Of a stretch of 64,000 nt of DNA, positions 41,261 through 50,311 are shown in pieces. Each line of letters opens with the position of its first letter. Within the stretch, counting starts at the first letter, position 1. The notes under the pieces were generated by a model. The model did no database searches. It was not told the origin of the DNA and worked only from the letters and a program-made list of their open reading frames with translations. Origin of the DNA: Devosia limi DSM 17137 (lineage in GTDB: Bacteria; Pseudomonadota; Alphaproteobacteria; Rhizobiales; Devosiaceae); assembly GCF_900128975.1 (NCBI RefSeq), contig NZ_FQVC01000001.1:666628-730627 (forward strand). Direction: 5' to 3'. The position numbers and the translations under genes are program-made.

Positions 41261-42916
41261 TCACCTCACAACCGCCCCATTGCGCAGTTCCACCACCGCA
41301 TCCACGGTTCCCTCTGGAATTTCCGCATGCGTCACCAGCACCACGGTGCGCCCTGCCGTCGCCGTCTTCAGCGTTTCGAAAAACGCCAGCTCGGCCGCGC
41401 GGTCCAGCCCGTTCGTCGGCTCATCCAGCAGTAGCACCGGCGCATTCGACACCAGCGTGCGCGCCAGGCAGAGCCGCCGCGACTGGCCGGTCGAAACCGT
41501 CCGGCCCATTTCCCCCAGCACCGTATCCAGCCCCCGCGGCAGGCTGCGCACAAAGGCGCCGATCTGCGCCGCGTCCAGCGCCGCCCACAGGGCCACATCG
41601 TCGGCATCGGCCCGCCCGATCAGCAGATTGTTGCGGATGCTGTCATTGAAGACGGGGCTGTCCTGGCTCAGCAGCGCGATATGGGCATGCAGGTCCGCCT
41701 GCCGAAGCGCCGTCAGCGGCACACCGCCCAGCGTCACCCGGCCCGATTGCGGATCGGCCAGTCGCAACAGCAGTTTGAGCAGGCTCGATTTGCCGCTGCC
41801 ACTGGGCCCGGTAATCGCCAGCCGCTGGCCCGGCGCGATAGCCAGATCGATGTCGCGCAGCACCGGGGCATTGCCGCCATAGCAGAAGGTCACGTCCGCG
41901 AAGGCGATGGCCCCGTCTTCGGGCAGCGCCATCGGCCGGGCGGGGTCGGCAATCGCGATTGGCGCCTCCGCGACTTCGCTCAGCCGCTCTGCCGCCGCCA
42001 TTGCCGTGCTCAGCTTGGCCACACTGCGCACAATGGCGCCGGTGGCCTCAAAGCTCCCCAATACCGCCAGCAGCAGACCGATCATGACCGGGCCATCTAT
42101 GGCGCCTGCGTCAAACGCCAGCAGCCCCGCCCACAGCACGCTGACCAGCGCCAGCCCCGATAGCAGCTGCACGCTGCCAGACGCCGCCGTCGCATAGCTT
42201 GCCAGGCGGCCTCGCGCAGCGGCCAGCGCTCCGGCCTTGTCGGCAAAGTCGGCCTGCGTCGTGCCCAAAATGCCGAACGCCACCAGATCGGCGTGGCCGT
42301 CTATGCCATCCAGCACCGCCATTCGCGTGGCGGCCGCGCGCTGCACCACTTCGGTGCCGGCCCGCCGGCTGCTCACCACCAGCAGGGCAGGGACCGCCAA
42401 TGCTGCCAGGGCAAAGCACAAGCCATAGACCAGCGCCGCGCCGGGAATCAGCCAGGCCAGCACCGCCGTCATCACCGTCCCGACCACCACTGCCGCCGCA
42501 ATCGGGCCGATGGCCACCAGGAAGGCCGTATCCAGCGCGTCGACATCCGCCGTCAACCGGCTGACCAGATCGCCATGGCGCAGGCTGCGGTCGGCCAATG
42601 GAATGCGCGGAAACAGCCTGCCGAACAACCACCCCCTGATGTCGGCGAGCAGGCGCAAGGTCGCGTCATGCCCCACCAGTTTTTCGCCATAGCGCGCCAG
42701 GATCCGGATGAAGGAGAACCCGCGCACCAGTGAGGAGGGCACGAACAGATTGAAGCTCACGCCCAAAGTCGTCAGCGCCGCCGCGGTAATGAACCAGCCC
42801 GATGTGCCCAGCAGTGCCACGCCCGCCGCCAGCGTCACCAGCGACAGCGCCAGTGCCAGCAACAGCCCCTTGGCCCGATTGGCAAACAGCGGCCGAAATT
42901 TCAAAAGCGCCTTCAT
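41261..42916 (-). CDS. cydC: Cytochrome bd assembly ABC transporter, CydC subunit
   Basis: The 551-residue half-transporter has a membrane domain with about six helices, then the ATPase with Walker A GPSGSGKSSL, a signature-like STGQSRRLCLAR and Walker B VLLLDEPTNGLD. The canonical LSGGQ is replaced by VSTGQS, which occurs in CydC. CydDC exports cysteine and glutathione and is needed for bd oxidase assembly. It overlaps cydD as ATGA. Confidence 0.93.
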   Translation of the reverse strand: MKALLKFRPLFANRAKGLLLALALSLVTLAAGVALLGTSGWFITAAALTTLGVSFNLFVPSSLVRGFSFIRILARYGEKLVGHDATLRLLADIRGWLFGRLFPRIPLADRSLRHGDLVSRLTADVDALDTAFLVAIGPIAAAVVVGTVMTAVLAWLIPGAALVYGLCFALAALAVPALLVVSSRRAGTEVVQRAAATRMAVLDGIDGHADLVAFGILGTTQADFADKAGALAAARGRLASYATAASGSVQLLSGLALVSVLWAGLLAFDAGAIDGPVMIGLLLAVLGSFEATGAIVRSVAKLSTAMAAAERLSEVAEAPIAIADPARPMALPEDGAIAFADVTFCYGGNAPVLRDIDLAIAPGQRLAITGPSGSGKSSLLKLLLRLADPQSGRVTLGGVPLTALRQADLHAHIALLSQDSPVFNDSIRNNLLIGRADADDVALWAALDAAQIGAFVRSLPRGLDTVLGEMGRTVSTGQSRRLCLARTLVSNAPVLLLDEPTNGLDRAAELAFFETLKTATAGRTVVLVTHAEIPEGTVDAVVELRNGAVVR

Positions 42917-44679
42917 GCTGCGCTGCCTTTCCTGTCGCGCCGATGGGGCAGCGGCATTTCCACCAGGCTCTGCGCCGCAATGCGATAGGCCCGATCCATC
43001 CGGCCGGCCGCAGCCATCGAATGGGTGGCAATGATCAATGTCCGTCCTGCCGCATAGCTGATCAGCGTATCCATCACGTCGCCTTCCAGGGCACCATCCA
43101 GATGCGCCGTCGGCTCATCCAGCAGGATCAGCCCGGCATCGCGCAGGAAGATCCGCGCCAGCGCCACCCGCTGCACCTGCCCACCCGAAAGCCCTACGCC
43201 ATCCTCGCCCAGCAGCGTGTCCAGCCCGTCCGGCAACGCGTCGGCAAAGGCGGCGACATGGGCCAGCTCGGCCGCGCGGGCGATCTCGGCGCGACTGGCG
43301 CCCGGTCGGCCCAGCCCGATATTCTGCGCGATGCTGCCGTGAAAAATCCGCGGCTTCTGCCCCAGCACCGCGACGCGCCCCCGCAACTCGGCCTCCGGCC
43401 AGTCCTGCAGCGCCAGCCCATCGAGGCCAATTTCGCCCTCATGCGCGCGCAACCGGCCGATTGCCTCCAGCAGCGTCGTCTTGCCGATGCCGCTCGGCCC
43501 GACAATGGCCAGGTGTTGACCCGGCTCCAGCGTCAGCGCCACATCGCTCAGGATGGTGCGCGACCGATCCGGCGTCCGCAGCGTCAGCCCGTCGATCCGC
43601 ACCGCCAGCGCCCCCGTGTGGCTCGGCGCCTTGGCATCAGCCAGCGGCACGATGGCCTCGGGCAGGGCACCCAACTGCTTTTCGATCTCGGCAATTGCTG
43701 CCTTGGCTGCCGCCCGGTCATGGTAGTGCGCCGCCAGCAGGCGCAGCGGATTGTAGATCTCGGGCGCCATCAGCAGCAGAAACAGGCCGGCCTGCAGCGT
43801 CAGGGGTGTCGAGCGCAGATGCAGGAACTCGATGAAGGTCAGCCCCACATAGAGCGCGATTCCGGCCACCCCGAGCGCCGCGAAAAATTCCAGCACCGCT
43901 GATGACAGGAAGGCGATGCGCAAGACCTTGAGCGTGCGCCGGCGCAGTTCGTCGCTGGCCGCGACAATGCCTGCAGTCTCGGCGTCCGCCCGTCCGAACA
44001 GTTTCAGCGTCAGCATCCCGCGCAGCCGGTCGGCAAAACGCCCCGATAGCCGCGACAGCGCCGTCGCCTGTCGTTCGGTGGCAATCTGCGCGCCCCAGCC
44101 GGCCAACGCCATGAACAGGGGGATCAGCGGCGCCGTCACCAGGAACAGCAATCCGGCCAGCCAGTCGAGCGGCAGGATCACCGCACCAAAGGCCAGCGGC
44201 AATATGGTCGCCTGGATCATGGCGGGAAAGTAGCGGGCAAAGAACCCGTCCAGCGCCTCGGTCTGGTCGATGACCACCGAGGCGGCAGCACCCGAAGCGG
44301 GCTGGTCGCCGGCGCGTGGCGAGCGCGACAGCAGCTGGCCGAACAGCGCCTGGCGCACATGCAGCTTGATGGCCTCTCCCGCCGCCGCTCCGGCGCGCTC
44401 GCCAATCATGCCAAGCAGGGTGCGCCCGACCAGCAGGGTCGCGACCAATAGGATTGCCGGCATCAAAGCCGCCATCGGCTCGCCCATCTCCACGGCGCGA
44501 CCAAGGATATCGGCCAGCGTCCAGGCTTGCCACAGCAGCAATGCCCCCCCGAGCAGCGGCGCAGCCACGGCCAGTCCGAGGGCCATGCCCCCCTGGCGGC
44601 GCTGCCCCATCATCCAGCGGGTCTGGGCCTTCTCTCGCAGCGGGGCGGGCGTCGACATGGGCTCTCGATCTGTTGGCAT
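42913..44679 (-). CDS. cydD: Cytochrome bd assembly ABC transporter, CydD subunit
   Basis: About 588 residues: a six-helix membrane domain and an ATPase with Walker A GPSGIGKTTL, signature LSGGQVQR and Walker B LILLDEPTAHLD. It pairs with CydC to move reductants to the periplasm for bd oxidase maturation. ATG 44679 is chosen; the Met at 44658 is an alternative, and the frame is open to 44781 but that part covers the shared promoter. It is divergent from cydA. Confidence 0.92.
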   Translation of the reverse strand: MPTDREPMSTPAPLREKAQTRWMMGQRRQGGMALGLAVAAPLLGGALLLWQAWTLADILGRAVEMGEPMAALMPAILLVATLLVGRTLLGMIGERAGAAAGEAIKLHVRQALFGQLLSRSPRAGDQPASGAAASVVIDQTEALDGFFARYFPAMIQATILPLAFGAVILPLDWLAGLLFLVTAPLIPLFMALAGWGAQIATERQATALSRLSGRFADRLRGMLTLKLFGRADAETAGIVAASDELRRRTLKVLRIAFLSSAVLEFFAALGVAGIALYVGLTFIEFLHLRSTPLTLQAGLFLLLMAPEIYNPLRLLAAHYHDRAAAKAAIAEIEKQLGALPEAIVPLADAKAPSHTGALAVRIDGLTLRTPDRSRTILSDVALTLEPGQHLAIVGPSGIGKTTLLEAIGRLRAHEGEIGLDGLALQDWPEAELRGRVAVLGQKPRIFHGSIAQNIGLGRPGASRAEIARAAELAHVAAFADALPDGLDTLLGEDGVGLSGGQVQRVALARIFLRDAGLILLDEPTAHLDGALEGDVMDTLISYAAGRTLIIATHSMAAAGRMDRAYRIAAQSLVEMPLPHRRDRKGSAA

Positions 44680-44721
44680 CAGGCTTTTGCTCTCTCCTAT
44701 AAGGGGTTGCCCTCCAGGCCC

Positions 44722-44735
44722 TTGATCTGAATCAA
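44722..44735. promoter_or_regulatory. Perfect FNR/anaerobox between cydD and cydA
   Basis: TTGATCTGAATCAA is a full FNR/FixK consensus. A -10-like TATAGT at 44760-44765 would put the cydA start of transcription near 44771, so the box centre is close to -41.5, a class II activation position. Confidence 0.85.
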
Positions 44736-44819
44736 TGCGGCCGTCGCCCTGCCGCGGGATATAGTGCGCGGGGACGGCCACGACTCAAGAGCCGCCAAAA
44801 GCATAGGGGCAATAGCGCC

Positions 44820-46424
44820 ATGATCGACATGACTGTTGTCGAACTCTCGCGGTGGCAATTCGCCGCCACCGCCATGTATCACTTCATATTCGTGCCTTTG
44901 ACGATCGGTCTTTCCGTGATGATGGCCATCATGGAAAGCGTCTACGTGATGACCGGTCGCGAAATCTGGCGCAAGATGACCCTGTTCTGGGGCACATTGT
45001 TTGGCGTTAATTTCGCCATGGGTGTCGCCACCGGCATCGTCATGGAATTCCAGTTCGGCATGAACTGGAGTTATTACAGCCACTATGTGGGAGACGTCTT
45101 CGGCGCGCCGCTGGCTATCGAAGGCCTGATGGCGTTCTTCCTGGAAGCCACCTTTATCGGCCTGTTCTTCTTCGGCTGGGACCGCCTCTCCAAGGTGGGT
45201 CACCTTGTCGTCACCTGGCTGGTGGCGCTGGGCACCAATCTTTCGGCGCTCTGGATCCTGGTTGCCAATGGCTGGATGCAAAATCCCGTCGGCGCGATCT
45301 TCAATCCCGATACCATGCGCATGGAAGTCACCGATTTCGTCGCGGTGGTGTTCAATCCGGTAGCGCAGGCCAAGTTCGTCCACACCGTCAGCGCCGGCTA
45401 TCTCACCGGCGCAGTGTTCATCTTCGCCATTTCGGCGCTGTTCCTGCTCAAGGGCAAGCATATTGAGCTGGCCAAGCGCTCGATGGTCGTCGCCGCCAGC
45501 TTCGGTCTGGCCTCGGCGCTCTCCGTCGTCGTGCTGGGTGACGAAAGCGGCTATGTCGCCACCGAACATCAGAAGATGAAGATCGCCGCCATGGAGGCGA
45601 TGTATCACACCGAACCGGCCCCCGCCGCGCTGACCCTGTTCGCCATTCCGAGCAGCACGCCCGGTGAGCCCGCCTTCCAGGTGCAGCTGCCCTGGGTGCT
45701 GGGCCTGATCACCACGCGTTCGCTGGATATGGAACTGCCCGGCATCACCGAACTGGTGGAACACGCCGCCGGCCGCATCCAGACTGGCCTCATCGCCTAC
45801 AATGCCCTTCAGGAAATCCGCGCCGACGGCACCAATGCCGCTGCAAGGGCAACCTTCGACGAGCATTGGCCGGACCTGGGTTATGCCCTGCTGCTCAAGC
45901 GGTATCGCACCGATATCGAGAACGCGACCGGCGAGGAAATCGCCTTGGCCTCGATGGATACCGTGCCGGATGTGTGGCCCCTGTTCTGGAGCTTCCGCAT
46001 CATGGTGGGTGTGGGCTTCTTCTTCATCGCCTTCTTTGCCTTCTGGTTCTATCGCGCCTCGGTGGGCAAGCTCGATACCAACCGCCCCTTGCTCTGGGTG
46101 GCCGTGGTCGCGCTGCCGCTGCCCTGGGTCGCCATCGAGGCTGGCTGGTTCATCGCCGAATACGGGCGACAGCCATGGGCGGTGGAAGGGGTGCTGCCAA
46201 CCTTCTATGCCGCCTCCGGTCTCAAGGTGTCTGACCTGATCATCTCGCTTGGCTTCTTCATGACGCTCTACACCGTCCTCCTGGCCATCATGGTCATGCT
46301 GATGGTCAAGATCATCAAGGCCGGCCCGCAGGACAATCTGCTGCAGGCTGCCGACGATGATGAAGAAGACTTCGTTATCGCGGCCCTGCCGCCGACCCCC
46401 GCCAATCAGGGACTGGGCTCATGA
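44820..46424 (+). CDS. cydA: Cytochrome bd ubiquinol oxidase subunit I
   Basis: The 534-residue membrane protein matches E. coli-type CydA, with the long Q-loop (RSLDMELPGITELVEHAAG, then LLLKRYRTDIENATGEE). Haem ligands are seen as His in TAMYHFIFVPL, His in AKFVHTVSAGY and Met in FRIMVGVG. The conserved GWFIAEYGRQPW segment is present. It oxidises ubiquinol and reduces oxygen with high affinity. It overlaps cydB as ATGA and lies downstream of the anaerobox. Confidence 0.97.
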   Translation: MIDMTVVELSRWQFAATAMYHFIFVPLTIGLSVMMAIMESVYVMTGREIWRKMTLFWGTLFGVNFAMGVATGIVMEFQFGMNWSYYSHYVGDVFGAPLAIEGLMAFFLEATFIGLFFFGWDRLSKVGHLVVTWLVALGTNLSALWILVANGWMQNPVGAIFNPDTMRMEVTDFVAVVFNPVAQAKFVHTVSAGYLTGAVFIFAISALFLLKGKHIELAKRSMVVAASFGLASALSVVVLGDESGYVATEHQKMKIAAMEAMYHTEPAPAALTLFAIPSSTPGEPAFQVQLPWVLGLITTRSLDMELPGITELVEHAAGRIQTGLIAYNALQEIRADGTNAAARATFDEHWPDLGYALLLKRYRTDIENATGEEIALASMDTVPDVWPLFWSFRIMVGVGFFFIAFFAFWFYRASVGKLDTNRPLLWVAVVALPLPWVAIEAGWFIAEYGRQPWAVEGVLPTFYAASGLKVSDLIISLGFFMTLYTVLLAIMVMLMVKIIKAGPQDNLLQAADDDEEDFVIAALPPTPANQGLGS

Positions 46425-47569
46425 CCTCCATACCACTCGACTACGAAATCCTGCGCCTTATCTGGTGGGCCTTGCTGGGCATCCTGCTCATCGGCTTCGC
46501 TATCATGGGCGGCCGCGACCTTGGCGTTGGGGCCTTGCTCCCCTTCGCAGCCCGTTCCGACCAGGAACGCCGCCAGTTGCTGAACCTGATCGGCCCGACC
46601 TGGGAAGGCAATCAGGTGTGGCTGGTGCTGGGGGGCGGCGCCATCTTCGCTGCCTTCCCGCCGCTCTATGCCGTCAGCTTCTCCGGCTTCTATCTGGCGA
46701 TGATCGTCATCCTGCTGGCGCTGATCCTGCGGCCTGTTGGCTTCAAGTTTCGCGGCAAGATCAAGGATCCGCGCTGGCGCGCGGCCTGGGACTGGGCCCT
46801 GTTCATCGGCGGTTTCGTGCCGTCGCTGATCTTCGGCGTGGCCGTGGGCAACGTGTTGCTGGGGGCGCCCTTCGCGCTCGATGACACCATGCGCATCTTC
46901 TATTCGGGTAATTTCTTCATGCTGTTGACGCCCTTCGCACTGCTGTGCGGCCTGGTCAGCCTCGGCATGATCGTCACCCAGGGCGCTGCCGTCATCACGG
47001 GCCGTACCAATGGTCTGCTGGCTGATCGGGCGCGGTTCTATGGCACTCTGTCGGCCCTTGCCACCATCGTGCTGTTCGCCATTGCCGGTCTGTGGGTTGC
47101 CTTTGGCCTGGATGGTCACGTCATCACCAGCGTCGTCAATACCAGCGCACCGATCAACCCGCTCAGCAAGAGCGTCGAACTGGTGCGCGGCGGCTGGCTG
47201 GCCAATTACTCGGCACATCCCTGGACCATCGCCGCGCCGGTGCTCGGCTTCCTGGGCATGGCAGGTGCCTTTGTCGGTCTGCAGCGTCGCCTTGGCGTGC
47301 CCACCCTGCTGGCCTCCAGCGTCGGGATCTTCGGCATCATTGCCACCGCCGGCGTGTCGCTGTTTCCGTTCCTGCTGCCATCCTCGACCAGCCTGTCCTC
47401 CGGCTTGACGCTGTGGGATGCCTCGTCCAGCCACCTGACATTGTTCATCATGCTGCTGGTCACCGTGGTCTTTCTGCCCATCATCCTGCTCTACACCGCC
47501 TGGGTGTTCCGCGTCATGCGCGGACCGGTCACCGCCGAGAGTCTGGAAAAGAACCCCAACGCCTACTAG
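46421..47569 (+). CDS. cydB: Cytochrome bd ubiquinol oxidase subunit II
   Basis: The 382-residue membrane protein has the usual eight or so helices and the early landmark GFAIMGGRDLGVGALLPFAA, with LNLIGPTWEGNQVWLVLGGG after it, as in CydB. It forms the heterodimer with CydA. The start overlaps the cydA stop (ATGA), and cydX follows 12 bp after its stop. Confidence 0.97.
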   Translation: MTSIPLDYEILRLIWWALLGILLIGFAIMGGRDLGVGALLPFAARSDQERRQLLNLIGPTWEGNQVWLVLGGGAIFAAFPPLYAVSFSGFYLAMIVILLALILRPVGFKFRGKIKDPRWRAAWDWALFIGGFVPSLIFGVAVGNVLLGAPFALDDTMRIFYSGNFFMLLTPFALLCGLVSLGMIVTQGAAVITGRTNGLLADRARFYGTLSALATIVLFAIAGLWVAFGLDGHVITSVVNTSAPINPLSKSVELVRGGWLANYSAHPWTIAAPVLGFLGMAGAFVGLQRRLGVPTLLASSVGIFGIIATAGVSLFPFLLPSSTSLSSGLTLWDASSSHLTLFIMLLVTVVFLPIILLYTAWVFRVMRGPVTAESLEKNPNAY

Positions 47570-47581
47570 GAGATCAATCGC

Positions 47582-47722
47582 ATGTGGTATTTTTCCTGGA
47601 TCCTCGGTCTTGGCCTGGCCTGCAGTTTCGCCATTCTCAACGCCATGTGGTTTGAAATGCGCGAGGACCGCCGACTGGCCCTGCAGGCCCGCCGCGCTGG
47701 CAAGGCGTCTGTCGCAGGCTGA
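47582..47722 (+). CDS. cydX: Cytochrome bd small subunit CydX
   Basis: The 46-residue protein is a single membrane helix, beginning MWYFSWILGLGLACSFAILN and then AMWFEMRED, the CydX/YbgT pattern. It stabilises the CydAB haems. It starts 12 bp after cydB, preceded by the ribosome site AGGAG. A terminator follows, so it closes the cydABX operon. Confidence 0.93.
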   Translation: MWYFSWILGLGLACSFAILNAMWFEMREDRRLALQARRAGKASVAG

Positions 47723-47774
47723 CACTGCGCGGACCGCATGGGTCCGCTCGGCGCTCACAATTCGACCAACTTCG

Positions 47775-47803
47775 ATTGCCGGGCCCGTGCCCGGCAATTT
47801 TGT
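47775..47803 (+). terminator. Rho-independent terminator of cydABX
   Basis: ATTGCCGGGC pairs with GCCCGGCAAT around CCGT, followed by TTTG. It begins 53 bp after cydX. Confidence 0.85.
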
Positions 47804-48009
47804 TATGTATAATCAATGACTTGAAAAGTAATGATTGCGTTCGGCATGCGGCGGCAGGGCTAAGCGGCCAGCCGGTAAAGCTGAACGGAGTATGACAGTT
47901 TGCCTATTTCGTTTGCGCTGGCTGCATAACGGATGTGCACAGAGTCCATCTTCTAATCACGACAGACCAACTATACATATAGGTCATCAAAACGAAGGGG
48001 AATTAACAA

Positions 48010-48153
48010 ATGAACATCCGTCAGCGTATCGCCCAGTTTGCCCAGTACCAGCGCACCGTCCGTGAGCTCAATGCTCTCGACAGCCGCCAGCTTACCGACC
48101 TCGGCATTACCCGCGCCGATATCAAGAATATCGCCCGCGGCAAGACTCTCTAA
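48010..48153 (+). CDS. Small DUF1127-type protein
   Basis: The 47-residue basic protein begins MNIRQRIAQFAQYQRTVREL, followed by NALDSRQLTDLGITRADIKN, the DUF1127 motif. A ribosome site (GAAGGGGA) lies upstream and a good terminator downstream, so it is a separate small transcript. In rhizobia related proteins affect RNA turnover and phosphate or stress responses, but its role here is unknown. Confidence 0.9.
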   Translation: MNIRQRIAQFAQYQRTVRELNALDSRQLTDLGITRADIKNIARGKTL

Positions 48154-48185
48154 TAGACTAGCCTTTAACTGCCAGTCTGAAGATG

Positions 48186-48217
48186 AAGGCGTCCTGCAGG
48201 GCGCCTTTTGTCTTTTC
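48186..48217 (+). terminator. Rho-independent terminator of the DUF1127 gene
   Basis: AAGGCGTCC pairs with GGGCGCCTT (one G-T pair) around TGCA, followed by TTGTCTTTTC. Confidence 0.85.
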
Positions 48218-48379
48218 TGCCGCTCAAATAGGCAGCTTGTTTCGGTGCCCGCCGCACGTGCCTTGCTGACAGCCACCGCCCTGCTGACAGCCGCACCGCG
48301 CCTTACGCTGGCCGTAGCGGCAGCGACAGCGCTAGACCTCCGCCGTACCCGCAAACACCGGGCGCCACACCCCCACGGA

Positions 48380-48410
48380 GTCATTCCCGCGCAGGCGGGA
48401 ATCCATTCTT
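48380..48410. repeat. Family A palindromic repeat, single copy
   Basis: GTCATTCCCGCGCAGGCGGG followed by AATCCATTC, between the DUF1127 terminator and ybaK. Confidence 0.75.
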
Positions 48411-48444
48411 CCCCACGCGCGTTCCAACGATGGGCCATCGCCCT

Positions 48445-48918
48445 CTACCGGATCAAATCCGCCGCCTTGGCCCCCAGTGCAGCCAAAGCGTCGTCCGGCT
48501 TCATCCGCACCTGCAGCCCGCGCTGACCGCCATTGAGGAACACCTCGTCCTCGAGCGTCGCCAGTTCTTCGAGCGCCGTCGGCACGGCCTTCTTCTGTCC
48601 AAACGGGCTGATCCCGCCCACCTTGTAGCCAGTCAGCCGCTCGGCATCGACCGGCTTCATCATATGTGCGCTCTTGCCGCCAAACGCGGCAGCGAGCTTT
48701 TTCATGTTCACTTCCTCGTCCGACGGCACCACCACGCAGACCGGCCTGCCATCGACTTCCGCCATCAGCGTCTTGAGTACGATCGACGGCGAAACGCCCA
48801 TCGCCTCGGCAGCCTGTAACCCGACCCGGTCGGCGTCTGGGTCATAGTCATAGCTGGCGAGGGCGAACGGGACGCCGGATTTGGTCAGGGCCAGTGTGGC
48901 GGGCGTGGTTTTGGACAT
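48445..48918 (-). CDS. ybaK: Cys-tRNA(Pro)/Cys-tRNA(Cys) deacylase, YbaK family
   Basis: The 157-residue protein is a YbaK/EbsC-type deacylase: VGLQAAEAMGVSPSIVLKTL, then VPSDEEVNMKKLAAAFGGK with the conserved catalytic-site Lys, and GYKVGGISPFGQKKAVPT. It removes cysteine wrongly loaded on tRNA(Pro). It stands alone, with a palindromic repeat downstream. Confidence 0.94.
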   Translation of the reverse strand: MSKTTPATLALTKSGVPFALASYDYDPDADRVGLQAAEAMGVSPSIVLKTLMAEVDGRPVCVVVPSDEEVNMKKLAAAFGGKSAHMMKPVDAERLTGYKVGGISPFGQKKAVPTALEELATLEDEVFLNGGQRGLQVRMKPDDALAALGAKAADLIR

Positions 48919-48960
48919 GGCTCTTTTTTAAGCCATCGCCGCGCCGAGGCAAGAGTGCCG

Positions 48961-49140
48961 CTAGGGCTTGCGGCGAATGCAATGGGTGTCCATCAGCCCG
49001 ATATCACGCTGCAGATAGGGCGAACTGGTGAGGAGATCGATCGTCGTGCGCTTGTGGCGACGGGAGATCCGCAATGGGCGGGTCCAACGGATCTGAGGCA
49101 GACGAAAATAGGCGAAAAGCGGTTTGGATATTGCAGTCAT
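48961..49140 (-). CDS. Small DUF1127-like protein divergent from a LysR gene
   Basis: About 59 residues from the ATG at 49140, which has AAGGGTGG upstream; earlier starts at 49185 and 49221 are possible. It is basic and ends with SSPYLQRDIGLMDTHCIRR, which resembles the LxDIGL core of DUF1127 proteins. A divergent small DUF1127 partner is common near GcvA-type LysR regulators. Its function is unknown. Confidence 0.65.
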   Translation of the reverse strand: MTAISKPLFAYFRLPQIRWTRPLRISRRHKRTTIDLLTSSPYLQRDIGLMDTHCIRRKP

Positions 49141-49188
49141 GGCGTCTACCACCCTTATGCTGGTGGCTCCTGTCGTGAAGTCCATGGT

Positions 49189-49199
49189 GCCAATTTGGC
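49189..49199. promoter_or_regulatory. Palindrome GCCAATTTGGC in the LysR intergenic region
   Basis: A perfect 5-bp-arm palindrome with a central T, 60 bp upstream of the LysR gene. It is a possible operator, by position only. Confidence 0.3.
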
Positions 49200-49258
49200 T
49201 GGCATTCGGCCCTTTCTCCAACTAAAGCTCAGGCAGGGTGCATAAGGAGATTTGATCC

Positions 49259-50182
49259 ATGAGCGCGTTGCCGCCGCTGACCGCCATTCGCGCATTTGAG
49301 GCCACCGCCCGCCATCTCAGCTTCACCAGAGCCGGGGAAGAGCTGGGCATGACCCAGGCCGCGGTGAGCTATCAGATCAAGCTGCTCGAGGAGCGGGTCG
49401 GCGCCAGCCTGTTCCTGCGCCGCCCCCGCCAGATTGCCCTGACCGAGGCCGGCGCACGCCTGGCGCCCGAAGTGACCCACGCCTTTGAAACCCTGCGCAG
49501 CGCCTTTGCCGATACCCGCGGCCGCATCGATGGTACACTCAGCATCACCTCCGTCCCCACCTTTGCCAGCCATTGGCTGGTGCAGAATCTCGGCTACTTC
49601 CAGGTTGACCATCCCGATCTCGCCGTTCGCCTCGAAAGCACGCCCGGTGTCGTCGATTTCGCCACCGAGGAGTTCGATGTTGGCCTTCGCGGCAGCAATG
49701 GCGTCCCGCGCGGCCTTGCCAGTCATTTCCTGCTCTCGGGTGATTTTACCCCCATGCTGAGCCCCAGCCTTGCCGCCTCCATTGGCGGCATCCAGACGCC
49801 GGCCGACCTGTTAAGACTGCCAATGGTCGATGCCGATGATCCATGGTTCAGCATGTGGTTCGAGCGGGCCGGCGTGCCCGACTACAGCATTGAAAAGCGA
49901 CCGATCAGCCGCCTGGGCGCGCAAAACCTCGAAGCTGCCGCCGCCATTGCCGGTCGTGGCGTCGCCATGCTCACGCCGGCCTTTTACGCCGACGACATCG
50001 CCGCCGGTCGCCTGATCCAGCCCTTCGATATCCTCGCCTCCGACGGCCACGGTTATTACCTTGTCTATCCCGAAGCCCGCCGCAACAGCCCCAAGATCCG
50101 CGCCTTCCGCGACTGGCTCATCCCCGCCACCGCCCCCCTCCGCGGCACCATGGAAGCCATTCGCTACCCCGTGCAGCGCTGA
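49259..50182 (+). CDS. LysR-family regulator, GcvA-like
   Basis: The 307-residue protein has the GcvA-type N-terminus LPPLTAIRAFEATARHLSFT, helix-turn-helix ELGMTQAAVSYQIKLLEERV, and a periplasmic-binding-like effector domain. A ribosome site AAGGAG precedes the ATG. Such regulators often control glycine or small-molecule genes; the only divergent gene here is the DUF1127-like small protein. Confidence 0.9.
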   Translation: MSALPPLTAIRAFEATARHLSFTRAGEELGMTQAAVSYQIKLLEERVGASLFLRRPRQIALTEAGARLAPEVTHAFETLRSAFADTRGRIDGTLSITSVPTFASHWLVQNLGYFQVDHPDLAVRLESTPGVVDFATEEFDVGLRGSNGVPRGLASHFLLSGDFTPMLSPSLAASIGGIQTPADLLRLPMVDADDPWFSMWFERAGVPDYSIEKRPISRLGAQNLEAAAAIAGRGVAMLTPAFYADDIAAGRLIQPFDILASDGHGYYLVYPEARRNSPKIRAFRDWLIPATAPLRGTMEAIRYPVQR

Positions 50183-50216
50183 AATCTCGTAGCTCCAATG
50201 CCACCCCACCCACTGG

Positions 50217-50248
50217 GTCATCCCGGCGCAGGCCGGGATCCATTCTGA
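50217..50248. repeat. Family A palindromic repeat, stem variant
   Basis: TCATCCCGGCGCAGGCCGGG followed by ATCCATTC; the stem pairs ATCCCGGC with GCCGGGAT. Confidence 0.75.
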
Positions 50249-50311
50249 AGGTGAGCCACCCCATCGAGCCTGCGGCTAAAGCTCAGGGCGCAGATGGCCT
50301 GGAGCAAGAAC

